DNA of 64,000 nucleotides from Prosthecochloris marina (GCF_003182595.1 NZ_PDNZ01000005.1:62001-126000); one strand, 5' to 3'. Counted from the stretch's first letter, positions 9,369 to 18,086 are shown. Made by a program: numbers and translations. The notes: generated from the letters alone by a model not told the origin.

Positions 9369-12068
9369 TTAAATGGTCAGGCTGTCTGCACGGCGTTTTC
9401 TGAGTATGTATTTTTCCAATTCGACAAGGAACAGCACTGAAGAGCTGACCAGCAGAATGGTGAGCCAGTCCGACAGTCCGATCGGTACAGTTGCAAACAA
9501 TGTCTGCATGAATGGGGTATAATTGAACAGTGACTGTAAGACAATAAGTATTCCTATCGCATAGAGGACGGCAGGGTTGCCCAGTAGTCCCTTTTTCGAG
9601 AAAACAGACGCCACAAAGAAGCGTGAACTCAAAAGATAGAATATTTCAAACATGACAAGTGTGTTGACGGCGACGGTTCGCGCCATGTCATGAGAGTACC
9701 CTGCTTTTTCATACCAGAGAAAGAGCCCGAAAGTGCCGCTCAGCAGGATAAGCGAAACATACACGATTCTCCAGACGATAAAGCCCGAAAGGATTGGCTC
9801 GCCGGATTTCCTTGGTTTGCGTTCCATCACGTTGTTTTCGGCTTTTTCGAACGCAAGGGTGAGGGCGAGCGTTACCGCTGTAACCATGTTGACCCAGAGG
9901 ATCTGTACCGCTGTGACAGGCAGCGTATAGCCCAGTGCTACGGCAAAGAGGATGCTGAGTGCTTCGCCCCCGTTGGTCGGCAGGACAAAAAGAATGGATT
10001 TTTTAAGGTTATCATATACTGTCCGTCCCTGTTCGACGGCACTGGCTATAGTTGCAAAATTGTCGTCGGCAAGTATCATTTCAGATGCTTCTCTGGAAAC
10101 TTCCGTTCCTTTCTGTCCCATTGCAATCCCTACATCGGCTCTTTTAAGGGCAGGGGCGTCGTTGACGCCGTCTCCTGTCATCGCTACGACAGAGCCATTT
10201 GATTGGAGTGCCTTGACCAGCCTGATCTTATGTTCGGGGCTGCTGCGTGCAAATACGTCGATACCATTGACTTTTTGTTGCAGTTCCTCGTCGCTCATCG
10301 CCTCAATTTCCGTTCCTGTCAAAGCTTTTGATCCGTCTCCGATGCCGGTCATTTTCCCGATGGCTCTGGCGGTATCGACGTGGTCACCTGTGATCATCTT
10401 TACACGAATGCCTGCCTGCTGGCATCGTTTGACCGCCACGATGGCTTCGTCTCTCGGAGGGTCGATCATACCGACAATTCCGATCAGCGTCAGTCCGGAG
10501 GCTACATCCTCAAATGTCAGTGTTTCTTGTCCAGAGATTGTCTTTTTGCTGGCTATGGCAAGTAACCTATGACCCTGGGCTGCCATTTTCTGAGTGATGT
10601 TTTCCCAGTATTGATAGTTGAGGGGCTCTTCGGCTTCGCCATGCCGTTGTTTCGTACAGCGTTCAAGTACTACCTCGGGGGCTCCTTTCAGGTAGATAAA
10701 CGTCCTGTCGGTATGATCGTGATGTAAAGTTGCCATGAAACGGTGTTCAGATTCGAACGGAATCAAATCGATCCTTGGCCAGTTTTGGCGTTCCAGGTCC
10801 GGGTCATAACCTGCTTTTTTGCCAAGGACACAGAGGGCGCCTTCTGTAGGATCTCCGGATATTGTCCACTGTTCATCGCGAAACTGAAGGGTTGCATCGT
10901 TGCATAGCAGAGACGCATGAGCAATGGCCCTCATCTGGGAATGGTTCCGGAGATCAATTTCTCGGCCGTCAAGCTGAAAGGTGCCGTGAGGATCGTAGCC
11001 AGAGCCGGTGACTTCGAAGCGTTTTCCCGGGAGGGCAACTGATTTGACCGTCATTTCATTGCGGGTCAACGTTCCGGTTTTGTCCGTGCAGATGACTGAC
11101 ACCGATCCAAGCGTTTCAATTGCCGGCAGCCTGCGGATTATGGCTTTTCGGTGCGCCATTGCCTCTACACCGATCGCCAGCGCTATGGTCATAATTGCGG
11201 GCAAACCTTCCGGAATAGCAGCAACTGCAAGACCGACAGCTGCATTGAACATTTGTGTCAGCGAGTATCCTCTGGCGAAGACGCCAAAGCCGAAAAGCAG
11301 CGCTGAAAGCAGGACAATTGCAACAGTCAGGGTTCGGGCGAACTCGTCAATGCGTCGAAGCAAAGGGGTTTCAAGGGTTTCAACTTTGCCGAGCATGGAG
11401 CTGATTCGGCCGATCTCCGTTTGATCACCAGTTTCGGTAACGACACCTTCACCTTTTCCGTAAGTGACAAGTGTTCCTGAAAATGTCATGTTTGCGCGTT
11501 CAGCTAACGGTGTATCACTCTTGACTGTCTTGCTGTTTTTTTCTGCAGGAAGCGATTCTCCTGTTAACAGGGATTCATCGATGCGAAGATTTCTGACAGA
11601 AAATAGCCGCATATCCGCCGGTACTTTGTCGCCTGACTGCAGGATGACGATATCGCCTGGCACCAGTTGATCGGAGGGTATAGTAAATGTTCGGTTGTTC
11701 CGACGGACCATTGCCTGGGGAGAGAGAAGGTTTTTAATTGCATCCAGGGCTTTTTCTGCCTTTCCTTCCTGAACAAATCCGACTAGCGCATTGATGATGA
11801 CCACGCTAAGTATGACCCAGGCATCGATCCAGTGATCAAGCAGAGCGGTAACAACAGCAGCCACAAGGAGAACGTAGATTAGAATATTCTTGAATTGAGA
11901 TAGAAATTTGATAACCGGATGCTGTTTTTTTGCCGGGGTGAGACGATTGGGTCCGTATTGTTCCGTTCGCGCTGTAATCTCGTTATCGGTCAAGCCTTTG
12001 TTTGAAGTCGAAAGCAGATGAAAAACTTGTTCAGCGGTTTTACTGTGCCAGGCTTGTTGCTCTTTCAT
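9369..12068 (-). CDS. Cation-transporting P-type ATPase (P2 type, Ca2+ pump-like)
   Basis: The 899-residue protein has the full P2-type layout: an N-terminal cation ATPase domain, TGES in the actuator domain, the phosphorylation site ICTDKTGTLT, the hinge MTGDGVNDAPALKRADVGIAMG and about ten membrane helices. In M4 it has VAAIPEGLPA, matching the Glu of SERCA site II. In M6 it reads WVNMVTAVTL: the Asn and Thr ligands are kept, but the Asp of SERCA (WVNLVTD) is Ala. That leaves substrate choice open among Ca2+, Mn2+, Na+ and others. It is convergent with the tolC-like gene and is flanked by direct repeats. Confidence 0.85.
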   Translation of the reverse strand: MKEQQAWHSKTAEQVFHLLSTSNKGLTDNEITARTEQYGPNRLTPAKKQHPVIKFLSQFKNILIYVLLVAAVVTALLDHWIDAWVILSVVIINALVGFVQEGKAEKALDAIKNLLSPQAMVRRNNRTFTIPSDQLVPGDIVILQSGDKVPADMRLFSVRNLRIDESLLTGESLPAEKNSKTVKSDTPLAERANMTFSGTLVTYGKGEGVVTETGDQTEIGRISSMLGKVETLETPLLRRIDEFARTLTVAIVLLSALLFGFGVFARGYSLTQMFNAAVGLAVAAIPEGLPAIMTIALAIGVEAMAHRKAIIRRLPAIETLGSVSVICTDKTGTLTRNEMTVKSVALPGKRFEVTGSGYDPHGTFQLDGREIDLRNHSQMRAIAHASLLCNDATLQFRDEQWTISGDPTEGALCVLGKKAGYDPDLERQNWPRIDLIPFESEHRFMATLHHDHTDRTFIYLKGAPEVVLERCTKQRHGEAEEPLNYQYWENITQKMAAQGHRLLAIASKKTISGQETLTFEDVASGLTLIGIVGMIDPPRDEAIVAVKRCQQAGIRVKMITGDHVDTARAIGKMTGIGDGSKALTGTEIEAMSDEELQQKVNGIDVFARSSPEHKIRLVKALQSNGSVVAMTGDGVNDAPALKRADVGIAMGQKGTEVSREASEMILADDNFATIASAVEQGRTVYDNLKKSILFVLPTNGGEALSILFAVALGYTLPVTAVQILWVNMVTAVTLALTLAFEKAENNVMERKPRKSGEPILSGFIVWRIVYVSLILLSGTFGLFLWYEKAGYSHDMARTVAVNTLVMFEIFYLLSSRFFVASVFSKKGLLGNPAVLYAIGILIVLQSLFNYTPFMQTLFATVPIGLSDWLTILLVSSSVLFLVELEKYILRKRRADSLTI

Positions 12069-12306
12069 GGTTTTTAAACTCTTGATAAATCGTGTCGAAA
12101 TCTTTGCGTTTCACCATATCCTACAATGCGGTTTTGTTGTTTGTTCCCAAGCATTTGCGGTTTTCTGTGAGGAGGATGCAATTGTTGTATAGTATCGTTA
12201 GTCAATCCGGCAGGGTTGCAGGATTAAAGGCGTATTCTTTACATGTGGGTGTTGATTTTTAATGAATAGAAGAGAGAGATAACTATTCCTGTGGAGGCGT
12301 TTTTTA

Positions 12307-12709
12307 TATCAGCAACTTTTGAATCAGGTGGACAGGATGCCTGGTAATGAAGCTTGGGATGTTTGGCCGCCTATGCTGAAGCGCTTGCTGCACGACACTG
12401 GTTACAAGGTTTCGGACCAGTGCACAACAGTTCGAGCGGGTGAGACATGGTTGCTTGCAGTTCATTGCCAGGCATGAAGATCTGAAAGCCGACATACGCG
12501 CTAAGGTGGGAATGAAGCTCTCGGATCTTGAAGAGTCCCGGAAAAGAATAGAAGTGCAGGATAGAACAATCCGTACGGCCGAGAGGAGCTATGAGATTAC
12601 GCAGCTGCGTTTGCGTGAAGGCATCGGCTCACAACTCGAGCTTTCCGAGGCGGAACTACAGCCGAACAAGGTTCTTTGCAGAACTGTAAAATCCGCGAAT
12701 GAATTGTAG
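12307..12709 (+). pseudogene. Decayed partial copy of the TolC-family gene
   Basis: The stretch aligns collinearly with 8673-9299 of the tolC-like gene but has lost large internal parts. Scattered matches (tatcagca, gatgttt...tatgctgaagcgcttgctgc) are followed by a jump of about 200 bases to gtttcggaccagtgcaca. A nearly intact stretch of about 226 bases comes next, then a second deletion of about 70 bases before a degenerate copy of the gene end with its own stop. An 89-codon frame remains open from 12440, but it lacks a signal peptide, the first OEP repeat and most of the second. It is not expected to make a functional channel. Confidence 0.85.
12448..12674 (+). repeat. Direct repeat, copy 2 (inside the TolC pseudogene)
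   Basis: This is the partner of the repeat at 8973-9199, in the same orientation. The contrast between this nearly unchanged core and its degraded flanks suggests either a recent event or gene conversion that keeps the core similar. Confidence 0.9.
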
Positions 12710-12720
12710 GTGTCCAAATT

Positions 12721-13608
12721 CTACCCTCCGTAGATGAGGGCGTCGGGTATAATGTACAATTCCGAAATTCCTACATAGACTTTCCAGTTATCGTCAACTC
12801 TTACCTGCTTTATCTTGGAGTTGTCATCGGTTGTAAATGTGTCGTTTTCGAAGTAAAGGGCGCGGAGTGTATTGAGGCTTCCCGGTTTGACCATCCAGAT
12901 GGTTGCACCATTCGGGTTTCTTTTAACCCTGAATTCACAGAATGATTTGATATTTTCTTTTTTGCCGGAGCATACTATGCGGCCGGAAGCATCTCCACTT
13001 GCCGGCCATTGTATACTGCTGTTTCCTGACATCTCTTTTTTCTCTCCGGTAATATCGAGCTTGAGGGTATAGTTTGCTGTTTCATTGCGGCGCGCAGCGC
13101 TTCGCATCATGAAAACCTGTATGGTATACTGGCCTGTTGCCGGTAACGTTCCTGTATAACGGTTTCCATTGATCGAACCTGTGAACATGGCTTCGTCGCC
13201 CGGTCCCTTGCCAGGAGCGTAAATGTTAAAATAATTTGCGGTATTGTCGCTGGACAGGACCACGTTCATTGTCTGTCCGGCAGCCGCCTTGAGTGTGTAG
13301 TTTTTGGACTGACGGCCTGCGATAGAGGATGTAATTGAGGTGCCGGTTGTGCCCGGAGTGAATATCACTTCCTCTGTTTTATCCATAACCGCAGTGTCGG
13401 ACGCATCTATGGCGTTGTTTTCCACGCTTGTTTCGGCCACTTCATCCTCAATTTCTTGGACAGGTTCTTCGGTTACATTCTCAACTGCTTCGTTTAGAGC
13501 TCCGGCTTTTTCCTGAACAGCTTCTTCGGTTTGTTCTTCGGCTTTCGGAGTGCAGCTGGTTGCGATAAGAAAAAACAGCAGGAATAAGAGGGTGTATGGC
13601 TTTTTCAT
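12721..13608 (-). CDS. Lipoprotein with a pre-peptidase/PliG-like beta domain
   Basis: A lipoprotein signal is clear: a KK start, a hydrophobic core and the lipobox IATSC with Cys at about residue 19. A Glu-rich linker of about 60 residues follows. The middle domain (about residues 95-190) has GRQSKNYTLKAAAGQTMNVVL, NYFNIYAPG and QYTIQVFMMRSAARRNETA, a beta-sandwich pattern I associate with PPC-like domains and with inhibitors of g-type lysozyme (PliG). The C-terminal part (about 200-295) has no assignment I trust. Target and role are unknown. It lies 11 bases from the end of the tolC pseudogene, which points toward it. Confidence 0.65.
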   Translation of the reverse strand: MKKPYTLLFLLFFLIATSCTPKAEEQTEEAVQEKAGALNEAVENVTEEPVQEIEDEVAETSVENNAIDASDTAVMDKTEEVIFTPGTTGTSITSSIAGRQSKNYTLKAAAGQTMNVVLSSDNTANYFNIYAPGKGPGDEAMFTGSINGNRYTGTLPATGQYTIQVFMMRSAARRNETANYTLKLDITGEKKEMSGNSSIQWPASGDASGRIVCSGKKENIKSFCEFRVKRNPNGATIWMVKPGSLNTLRALYFENDTFTTDDNSKIKQVRVDDNWKVYVGISELYIIPDALIYGG

Positions 13609-13778
13609 GGTATCTCCTCGAAGAGTTGACTTTAGAGTAAGCTAAATATACTGAACGTTTATAGAGGGGTTCGGATAGCCCTGGATTGAATGCTCTCTCC
13701 CAAGGTTTGGAGGGCGATGCATTTGAGTATGATGGTGAATACATTTTCAGAACATTAAGTTCCCGGACTTCTTTTCTC

Positions 13779-14714
13779 TTACTTGAGCCGTTTGACGACA
13801 TACACAAGTGTTGAGGACTGTTCGTTGTTCAGCGCTCCTTTGAGTATGCTTTGTATCCCGCGCAAGATTCCACTGGTCAGAGAAGACGCACATGGACTCT
13901 TTATACGGTGCATGTTTTTTTCGCTGTAGATACAGTTGTAAAGGGTATCGGAGATGAACGGCTGCATCGAGGCTATTTCAAGGTTGTGTTGTTTGAGAAG
14001 CTTGCCGAGGGTTTGTGGCGTGAAGTGGTACAGATGTCGGGGGGCATCCCAGGCTACCCAGTGCTTGCCGTAAAAGGTTGCATCGAAACTTGCGGCATTT
14101 GGGAGTGCGATAACCATCGCCCCTTTTGCGTCGAGATATCGAGCGGCTTTGTCAAGTGTTTCGTTGATTCGGTGAATATGTTCGAGTGCATGCCAAAATA
14201 TGATGCGGTCAAAAGTACCTGAAAGTGAACTTTCACAAAACGGAATAGTCTTTACGTCAAGTCTGTAATTTTTCTTTGCAAGAGAAGCTGTGCGGCCGTC
14301 TTTCTCGAACCCGATGCAATTTTCAGGGGAAAGGCTGTTTCTCTGCTGAAGTATGTCGAGCAATTCACCACTTGAACAGCCTATCTCGAGAATTTTTGAG
14401 CCGGAAGAGAGGTGAGCGGCTTTTTTCTCGATCAGTGATGCCTTCCTGCCGAGGGCGATTTTTCTGAGAGCGAGGTAGAGTGTGTCTCGAAAAGTTCTCG
14501 TGATTTTAGCGGACAGATGAGGATCGTAGCATGAGGTGGGGTAGTAGGCAGCCATTTCAGTTTCATCAGGGCAAGGAGAGAGGTAGATCAGTTCTGATTC
14601 AGGATCTTGGACCAGTTGCCATTGCTGACTGCTTTTGGGATTGAACCGGTCAGTGACCGTCATGAAAGGGGTTGGGGATATGTTACCGGTTATGGGGCTA
14701 GCGGGCCTCTCCAT
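13779..14714 (-). CDS. Class I SAM-dependent methyltransferase
   Basis: Motif I is KILEIGCSSGELLDIL near residue 110. Later motifs FDRIIFWHALEHI and GAMVIALPNAASFDATFYG match the Methyltransf_23 group, which often acts on sugars or cell-surface metabolites. The region LYHFTPQTLGKLLKQHNLEI is typical of the same group. The N-terminal 60 residues (PESELIYLSPCPDETEMAAYYP) resemble the substrate-side part of such enzymes. It follows the HIT gene by only 6 bases on the same strand, so the two form an operon. The substrate cannot be deduced. Confidence 0.75.
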   Translation of the reverse strand: MERPASPITGNISPTPFMTVTDRFNPKSSQQWQLVQDPESELIYLSPCPDETEMAAYYPTSCYDPHLSAKITRTFRDTLYLALRKIALGRKASLIEKKAAHLSSGSKILEIGCSSGELLDILQQRNSLSPENCIGFEKDGRTASLAKKNYRLDVKTIPFCESSLSGTFDRIIFWHALEHIHRINETLDKAARYLDAKGAMVIALPNAASFDATFYGKHWVAWDAPRHLYHFTPQTLGKLLKQHNLEIASMQPFISDTLYNCIYSEKNMHRIKSPCASSLTSGILRGIQSILKGALNNEQSSTLVYVVKRLK

Positions 14715-14720
14715 AATTGC

Positions 14721-15242
14721 TTATTTCCCGGCTTTTTCCTGCACTATTTCCTTGATGGCTTTCCGCAGCTGCTTGTAAAGTCTGCGCATATCGTTGCTCA
14801 GCACCTTGGTTTCTCCGACAACAGGCATGAAATTCGTGTCACCTTCCCAGCGGGGTACGATATGAAAGTGGATATGCGAATCGACGCTTCCGCCGGCAAC
14901 TCTGCCTACGTTGACACCGAAATTGAAGCCGTGCGGGTGGATTGTTCTGCGCAGGGCATCAATGCCGATATCGGTGAGCTGCATGATTTCAAGCTTCGTC
15001 GTGTCGTCAAGATCGGAAAGTTCGGGCGTTTGTTTGAAAGGAATGACCATAAGGTGCCCGCAGTTGTAGGGAAAAAGATTCATGATGATGAAACTTTTTT
15101 TCGCGCGGTGCAGCACGTAACGTTCCTCGTCTTGTTCCGGAGGGATATCGGTAAAGATGTCTTTTGCCGGGTGGAAAGGGTGGCTTTCGTCCTTAAAGGA
15201 CTCCATGTACACCTCTCTCCATGGCGAATACATTTTTTCCAT
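14721..15242 (-). CDS. HIT family protein (histidine triad hydrolase)
   Basis: HIT proteins cleave or transfer nucleotidyl groups, for example Ap4A phosphorylase-like or adenylyl hydrolases. The triad motif is SHIHFHIVP (HxHxHxxP), and a second conserved part is VLHRAKKSFIIMNLFPYNCGHLMVIP. I start at MEKMYSPWREVYM (15242), the usual start in this subfamily. The frame stays open further upstream only because it runs into the tRNA-Leu gene. With 173 residues it has normal length. It is the first gene of a short - strand operon with the methyltransferase. Confidence 0.87.
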   Translation of the reverse strand: MEKMYSPWREVYMESFKDESHPFHPAKDIFTDIPPEQDEERYVLHRAKKSFIIMNLFPYNCGHLMVIPFKQTPELSDLDDTTKLEIMQLTDIGIDALRRTIHPHGFNFGVNVGRVAGGSVDSHIHFHIVPRWEGDTNFMPVVGETKVLSNDMRRLYKQLRKAIKEIVQEKAGK

Positions 15243-15275
15243 GCTGGCTGTATTTTGCTGCAGGAGATAGCGTTG

Positions 15276-15360
15276 TACCAAAGGTGGGACTCGAACCCAC
15301 ACGGGTTAAACACCCACTGGATTTTGAGTCCAGCGCGTCTACCAATTCCGCCACTTTGGC
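15276..15360 (-). tRNA. tRNA-Leu (anticodon CAA)
   Basis: On the - strand the sequence folds as a cloverleaf with a long variable arm: a gccaaag acceptor stem paired with ctttggt, anticodon stem ctgga/tccag with loop ctcaaaa giving CAA, and a T arm with gttcgagtc. The first acceptor pair is G-U. CCA is not encoded, as is common in this group. Confidence 0.93.
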
Positions 15361-15364
15361 TTGT

Positions 15365-15404
15365 GGATACCTCGAAACACCTGCGACGGTTTTTCGAGGT
15401 ATCC
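15365..15404. repeat. Perfect 13-bp inverted repeat between two tRNA-Leu genes
   Basis: The arms ggatacctcgaaa (15365-15377) and tttcgaggtatcc (15392-15404) are exact complements around a 14-base loop. On the + strand attttttag follows, so the element could act as a + strand terminator against read-through into the tRNAs from upstream. It could also be a processing hairpin in the tRNA transcript. Confidence 0.75.
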
Positions 15405-15415
15405 ATTTTTTAGCG

Positions 15416-15497
15416 TGCGAGAGAAGGGACTCGAACCCTTACGCCTTGCGGCACTAGTTCCTAAGACTAGCGTGTATACCAATTTCACCACTCTCGC
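15416..15497 (-). tRNA. tRNA-Leu (anticodon UAG)
   Basis: On the - strand the sequence has acceptor gcgagag paired with ctctcgc, a D arm with attggtatacac, anticodon stem ctagt/actag with loop cttagga (anticodon TAG), a long variable arm and T arm gttcgagtccc. CCA is not encoded. It is the upstream member of a tandem pair of leucine tRNA genes. Confidence 0.94.
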
Positions 15498-15553
15498 ATT
15501 CTGCTATGAAAAAAGAATATAAGTGGTTTTTTCTTTAATAAAAACTATCTTCC

Positions 15554-16192
15554 ATGATAGTTGATTTTTTATGCGTAACTTCTTTTTTGTTCATTGCTTA
15601 CTCCATGTTTTTCCATCGCTTAGCATCTCTGATATCCTGGTTGATTAGCCCGATAGTTGTGGCGCCAGCAGCATATTTTTTTGTTGCACGTTTCGGTTTC
15701 AGAGATGACCCTGCACGATGGGACTATTTCCTGCTTCTTTTTTTTGCAAGCACGGTTATTCCTGTGCTGCTGATATACGGGCTGAAGAAAATAGGAAAGG
15801 TATCCGACTACAACATTACTTTTCGTGAACAGCGCTTTCTTCCTTTGCTGGTCATGGTCGGAGTTAATTTTCTTGGATACGAATTGATGCAGCAACTAGA
15901 AGCACCAAGAATTTTTACCGGCATTTTACTGTTTAATGCTGTAAATACGGTGCTTATTCTCCTAATAACCCTTCAGTGGAAGATCAGTGTTCACCTTCTT
16001 ACTTTAGCTTCTTCAATAGCTTTGCTTTATATCCAGTTTGGAACTGTGGTATTTTGGTTCATGTTCCTTGTTCCGGTACTGATGTGGTCGAGAATTTATT
16101 TGAAAGCGCATACGTTCATGCAGACTCTTGTTGGCAGCTTGATCGGTTTTCTGGTCATGTTTGCTGAATTAAAGTGGTGGATTGGATTGTGA
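15554..16192 (+). CDS. PAP2-like polytopic membrane protein with altered catalytic motifs
   Basis: The 212-residue protein is hydrophobic throughout, with about six membrane helices. Two stretches recall the lipid phosphate phosphatase (PAP2) family: WKISVHLLTL at the position of the PSGH motif and SRIYLKAHTFMQTLVGSLIG at the position of the SRxxxxxHxxxD motif. The first arginine motif (KxxxxxxRP) is not recognisable and the final acid is replaced by Gln, so catalysis is doubtful. Its stop overlaps the GTG start region of the next gene, which suggests coupling to the ferrochelatase-family gene. Confidence 0.6.
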   Translation: MIVDFLCVTSFLFIAYSMFFHRLASLISWLISPIVVAPAAYFFVARFGFRDDPARWDYFLLLFFASTVIPVLLIYGLKKIGKVSDYNITFREQRFLPLLVMVGVNFLGYELMQQLEAPRIFTGILLFNAVNTVLILLITLQWKISVHLLTLASSIALLYIQFGTVVFWFMFLVPVLMWSRIYLKAHTFMQTLVGSLIGFLVMFAELKWWIGL

Positions 16193-17259
16193 AGAAAAAA
16201 AAGTATGCAGTCGTTATTGTAACCTATGGTGAGGTTGAAAGACTGACGCTGCGAAATCTCTGGCCAAGTACACGGAGAATAGTCAAGGTCATAACCCGGC
16301 AGATTGTCAAAGTGCCGAAATTCCTGGTTTATCTGATTGCGGATTACCGGTCAACACGGCACTATATTGACTGGCGGTTACATAATTATGAGTCCACCCT
16401 TGTTGCCACCAATAGAAGGCAAACCAAATCGATTGCCAATCAGATCCACAGAGACGATCGTTCTATTCTTTCTTCCGTTGACGTTGATGTATTCGATTCC
16501 TACTATTTTGTCCCGCCGTATCTTGAGGATTCTCTCGCAAGTATTCAGACGGAATATGATGGGGTGATTGTTGTTCCGATGATCCCTGTGGAGTCAGCAT
16601 TTTCCTGTGGGGTTGCTTGTCAAATCGTGACGGATATTTACGGAGATCAAAAGTTTGAAAAGACCCGTATGCTGAACAAGCTTTGGCAGGACGAGGAGTT
16701 GCACAGGCTCTATACCGATTATCTGTTTCAGAATATCGACAGGTCTTATTTGGGTAAGCCTGGCAAAAAAGGGTTGGTGCTGGTTATTCACGGTACTCTT
16801 GTGCGGGATCGTGCTGGAAATCCTCCGAAAGTATTTACCGGGTTGAATGAAACCGGTGAGTTTTTCGAGATGGTGAAAAAGCAAATTATAAATGATCCCC
16901 GAAATGTTTTTCATGGGGTCAAGCAGGGGTGTATGAACCATACTACCGGAGGTGAATGGACAGCTGAAACCGTTCAGAAGGCTTTTCAAGAGTTCCACGC
17001 CGAGGGTTACGACAGCGTGGTGATGTTTCCCTATGGTTTTTTTGCCGACAACAGTGAAACAGAGTATGAGGCACGTACGTTGCTTGAAAAATCCCCGTTT
17101 ACATACAAACAGTACATTCGTTGTATCAATGGTTTTCCGCAGTTTGCTGAATGGCTTGCTGCGCGTATTGTCGATGAAATAGAAAAACTTCATGCAGTTC
17201 AGGAGGTCTTCGAGAATTTATGGTCTGTAAAAAAAATCGGTGAACATGCAGGAAATTGA
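16189..17259 (+). CDS. Ferrochelatase-family protein (HemH-like)
   Basis: The C-terminal half shows the ferrochelatase signature: LVLVIHGT at the catalytic His strand, VVMFPYGFFADNSETEYEAR matching the GFxxDxxETxxEID region, and an AAR...E tail. The first part, YAVVIVTYGEVE, corresponds to the usual LLLxNLGTP opening with changes, and a basic stretch (about residues 20-75) is unusual. GTG codons at 16174, 16177 and 16189 are all possible starts; I chose the one overlapping the upstream stop. It may insert iron into protoporphyrin or act on a related tetrapyrrole in bacteriochlorophyll-making cells. Confidence 0.62.
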   Translation: MKKKKYAVVIVTYGEVERLTLRNLWPSTRRIVKVITRQIVKVPKFLVYLIADYRSTRHYIDWRLHNYESTLVATNRRQTKSIANQIHRDDRSILSSVDVDVFDSYYFVPPYLEDSLASIQTEYDGVIVVPMIPVESAFSCGVACQIVTDIYGDQKFEKTRMLNKLWQDEELHRLYTDYLFQNIDRSYLGKPGKKGLVLVIHGTLVRDRAGNPPKVFTGLNETGEFFEMVKKQIINDPRNVFHGVKQGCMNHTTGGEWTAETVQKAFQEFHAEGYDSVVMFPYGFFADNSETEYEARTLLEKSPFTYKQYIRCINGFPQFAEWLAARIVDEIEKLHAVQEVFENLWSVKKIGEHAGN

Positions 17260-17845
17260 GAAGCTTGAAAAAGCTGCCGGGATTGATCCGGGTGATAATG
17301 GAAAGCAGTATGAACTTGCTTTGGCGTATATCGGTGCTGGCAGGTATTCCGAGGCTGTTGGTGTTCTTGACGGACTGCTGGAAAAAGATTACCGGAACGT
17401 CAATGTTCTGTATTCAAGAGGGGTTGCCCATATGTCAACAGGCAACTATCGTCAGGCAGGTCAGGATTTTCTTCGTGCAGTCGCGCTCGACAGGGATTTT
17501 CTTCATGCATACAAGAATCTGGGATTCGTGCAGTTAACCATGGGAAAAGAGGATGCGGCTGTCAGTACGCTGGAAAGGGCTCTTGATATAGATCCTTCGT
17601 ATGTTGATGCCTATTGTCTTCTCGGAGATGTTTATATCGACATGGGTGAATATGGCAAGGCTAAAGCTGCGATCGAGAAAGCACTTGAACTCGAGCCGGA
17701 TGGAGCTGAACCGCATTGCAAGATGGCAATGTACTGTCTCTCTCAGGGCGATTTCAAGGGTCTGAGGAGGCAGCATATGATATTGAAGGAGCTCGACCCT
17801 GCCCTGGCATCGCAAATCGGAGGGCTATTTTTTGATGAAACCTGA
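17246..17845 (+). CDS. Tetratricopeptide repeat (TPR) protein
   Basis: The protein is almost entirely TPR units of 34 residues: about residues 18-51 (YELALAYIGAGRYSEAVGVL), 52-85, 86-119 (AYKNLGFVQLTMGKEDAAVSTL) and 120-153 (AYCLLGDVYIDMGEYGKAKAAI), with a degenerate fifth. No signal peptide or enzymatic domain is present, so it is probably a cytoplasmic scaffold. It overlaps the end of the ferrochelatase-family gene by 14 bases and the next gene by about 11 bases, which indicates one transcript. An in-frame GTG lies two codons upstream. Confidence 0.87.
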   Translation: MQEIEKLEKAAGIDPGDNGKQYELALAYIGAGRYSEAVGVLDGLLEKDYRNVNVLYSRGVAHMSTGNYRQAGQDFLRAVALDRDFLHAYKNLGFVQLTMGKEDAAVSTLERALDIDPSYVDAYCLLGDVYIDMGEYGKAKAAIEKALELEPDGAEPHCKMAMYCLSQGDFKGLRRQHMILKELDPALASQIGGLFFDET

Positions 17846-18086
17846 AATGAAAGAAGGTTATAAAAGAAAGCAACTGATGAAAACAGGGCTTCAGATTGTC
17901 TTTGCTATAGCATGGTTTCCCATACTGTGGCTGTTTCTTTCTGTGACTCTCGGAAAGTTGTTCGCAATGTTTATCGGAATTGCCTGGCTTGAACACTCTT
18001 TGGTTATCGGTTTGTCACTATTGTTAATTTTTTTTGCTTTCCGCTACCTTGTCTTGCTGAGTGAAAGAATATTTGGTGAAAAGTAG
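17835..18086 (+). CDS. Small two-helix membrane protein of unknown function
   Basis: The 83-residue protein has a basic N-terminus (MKEGYKRKQLMKTG) and two membrane helices, about residues 22-45 and 52-72. I recognise no family. It overlaps the end of the TPR gene, so it is likely translated from the same mRNA. The 200 bases that follow are AT-rich and probably carry the nuo promoter. Confidence 0.6.
   Translation: MKPEMKEGYKRKQLMKTGLQIVFAIAWFPILWLFLSVTLGKLFAMFIGIAWLEHSLVIGLSLLLIFFAFRYLVLLSERIFGEK

Noticed and set aside
12304..12495. 63-codon - strand frame in the TolC pseudogene region
   Set aside because: It is the antisense of the duplicated tolC fragment and has a matching antisense frame in the parent gene.
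14607..15413. 268-codon + strand frame
   Set aside because: It is antisense to the HIT gene and a tRNA, with no family similarity.
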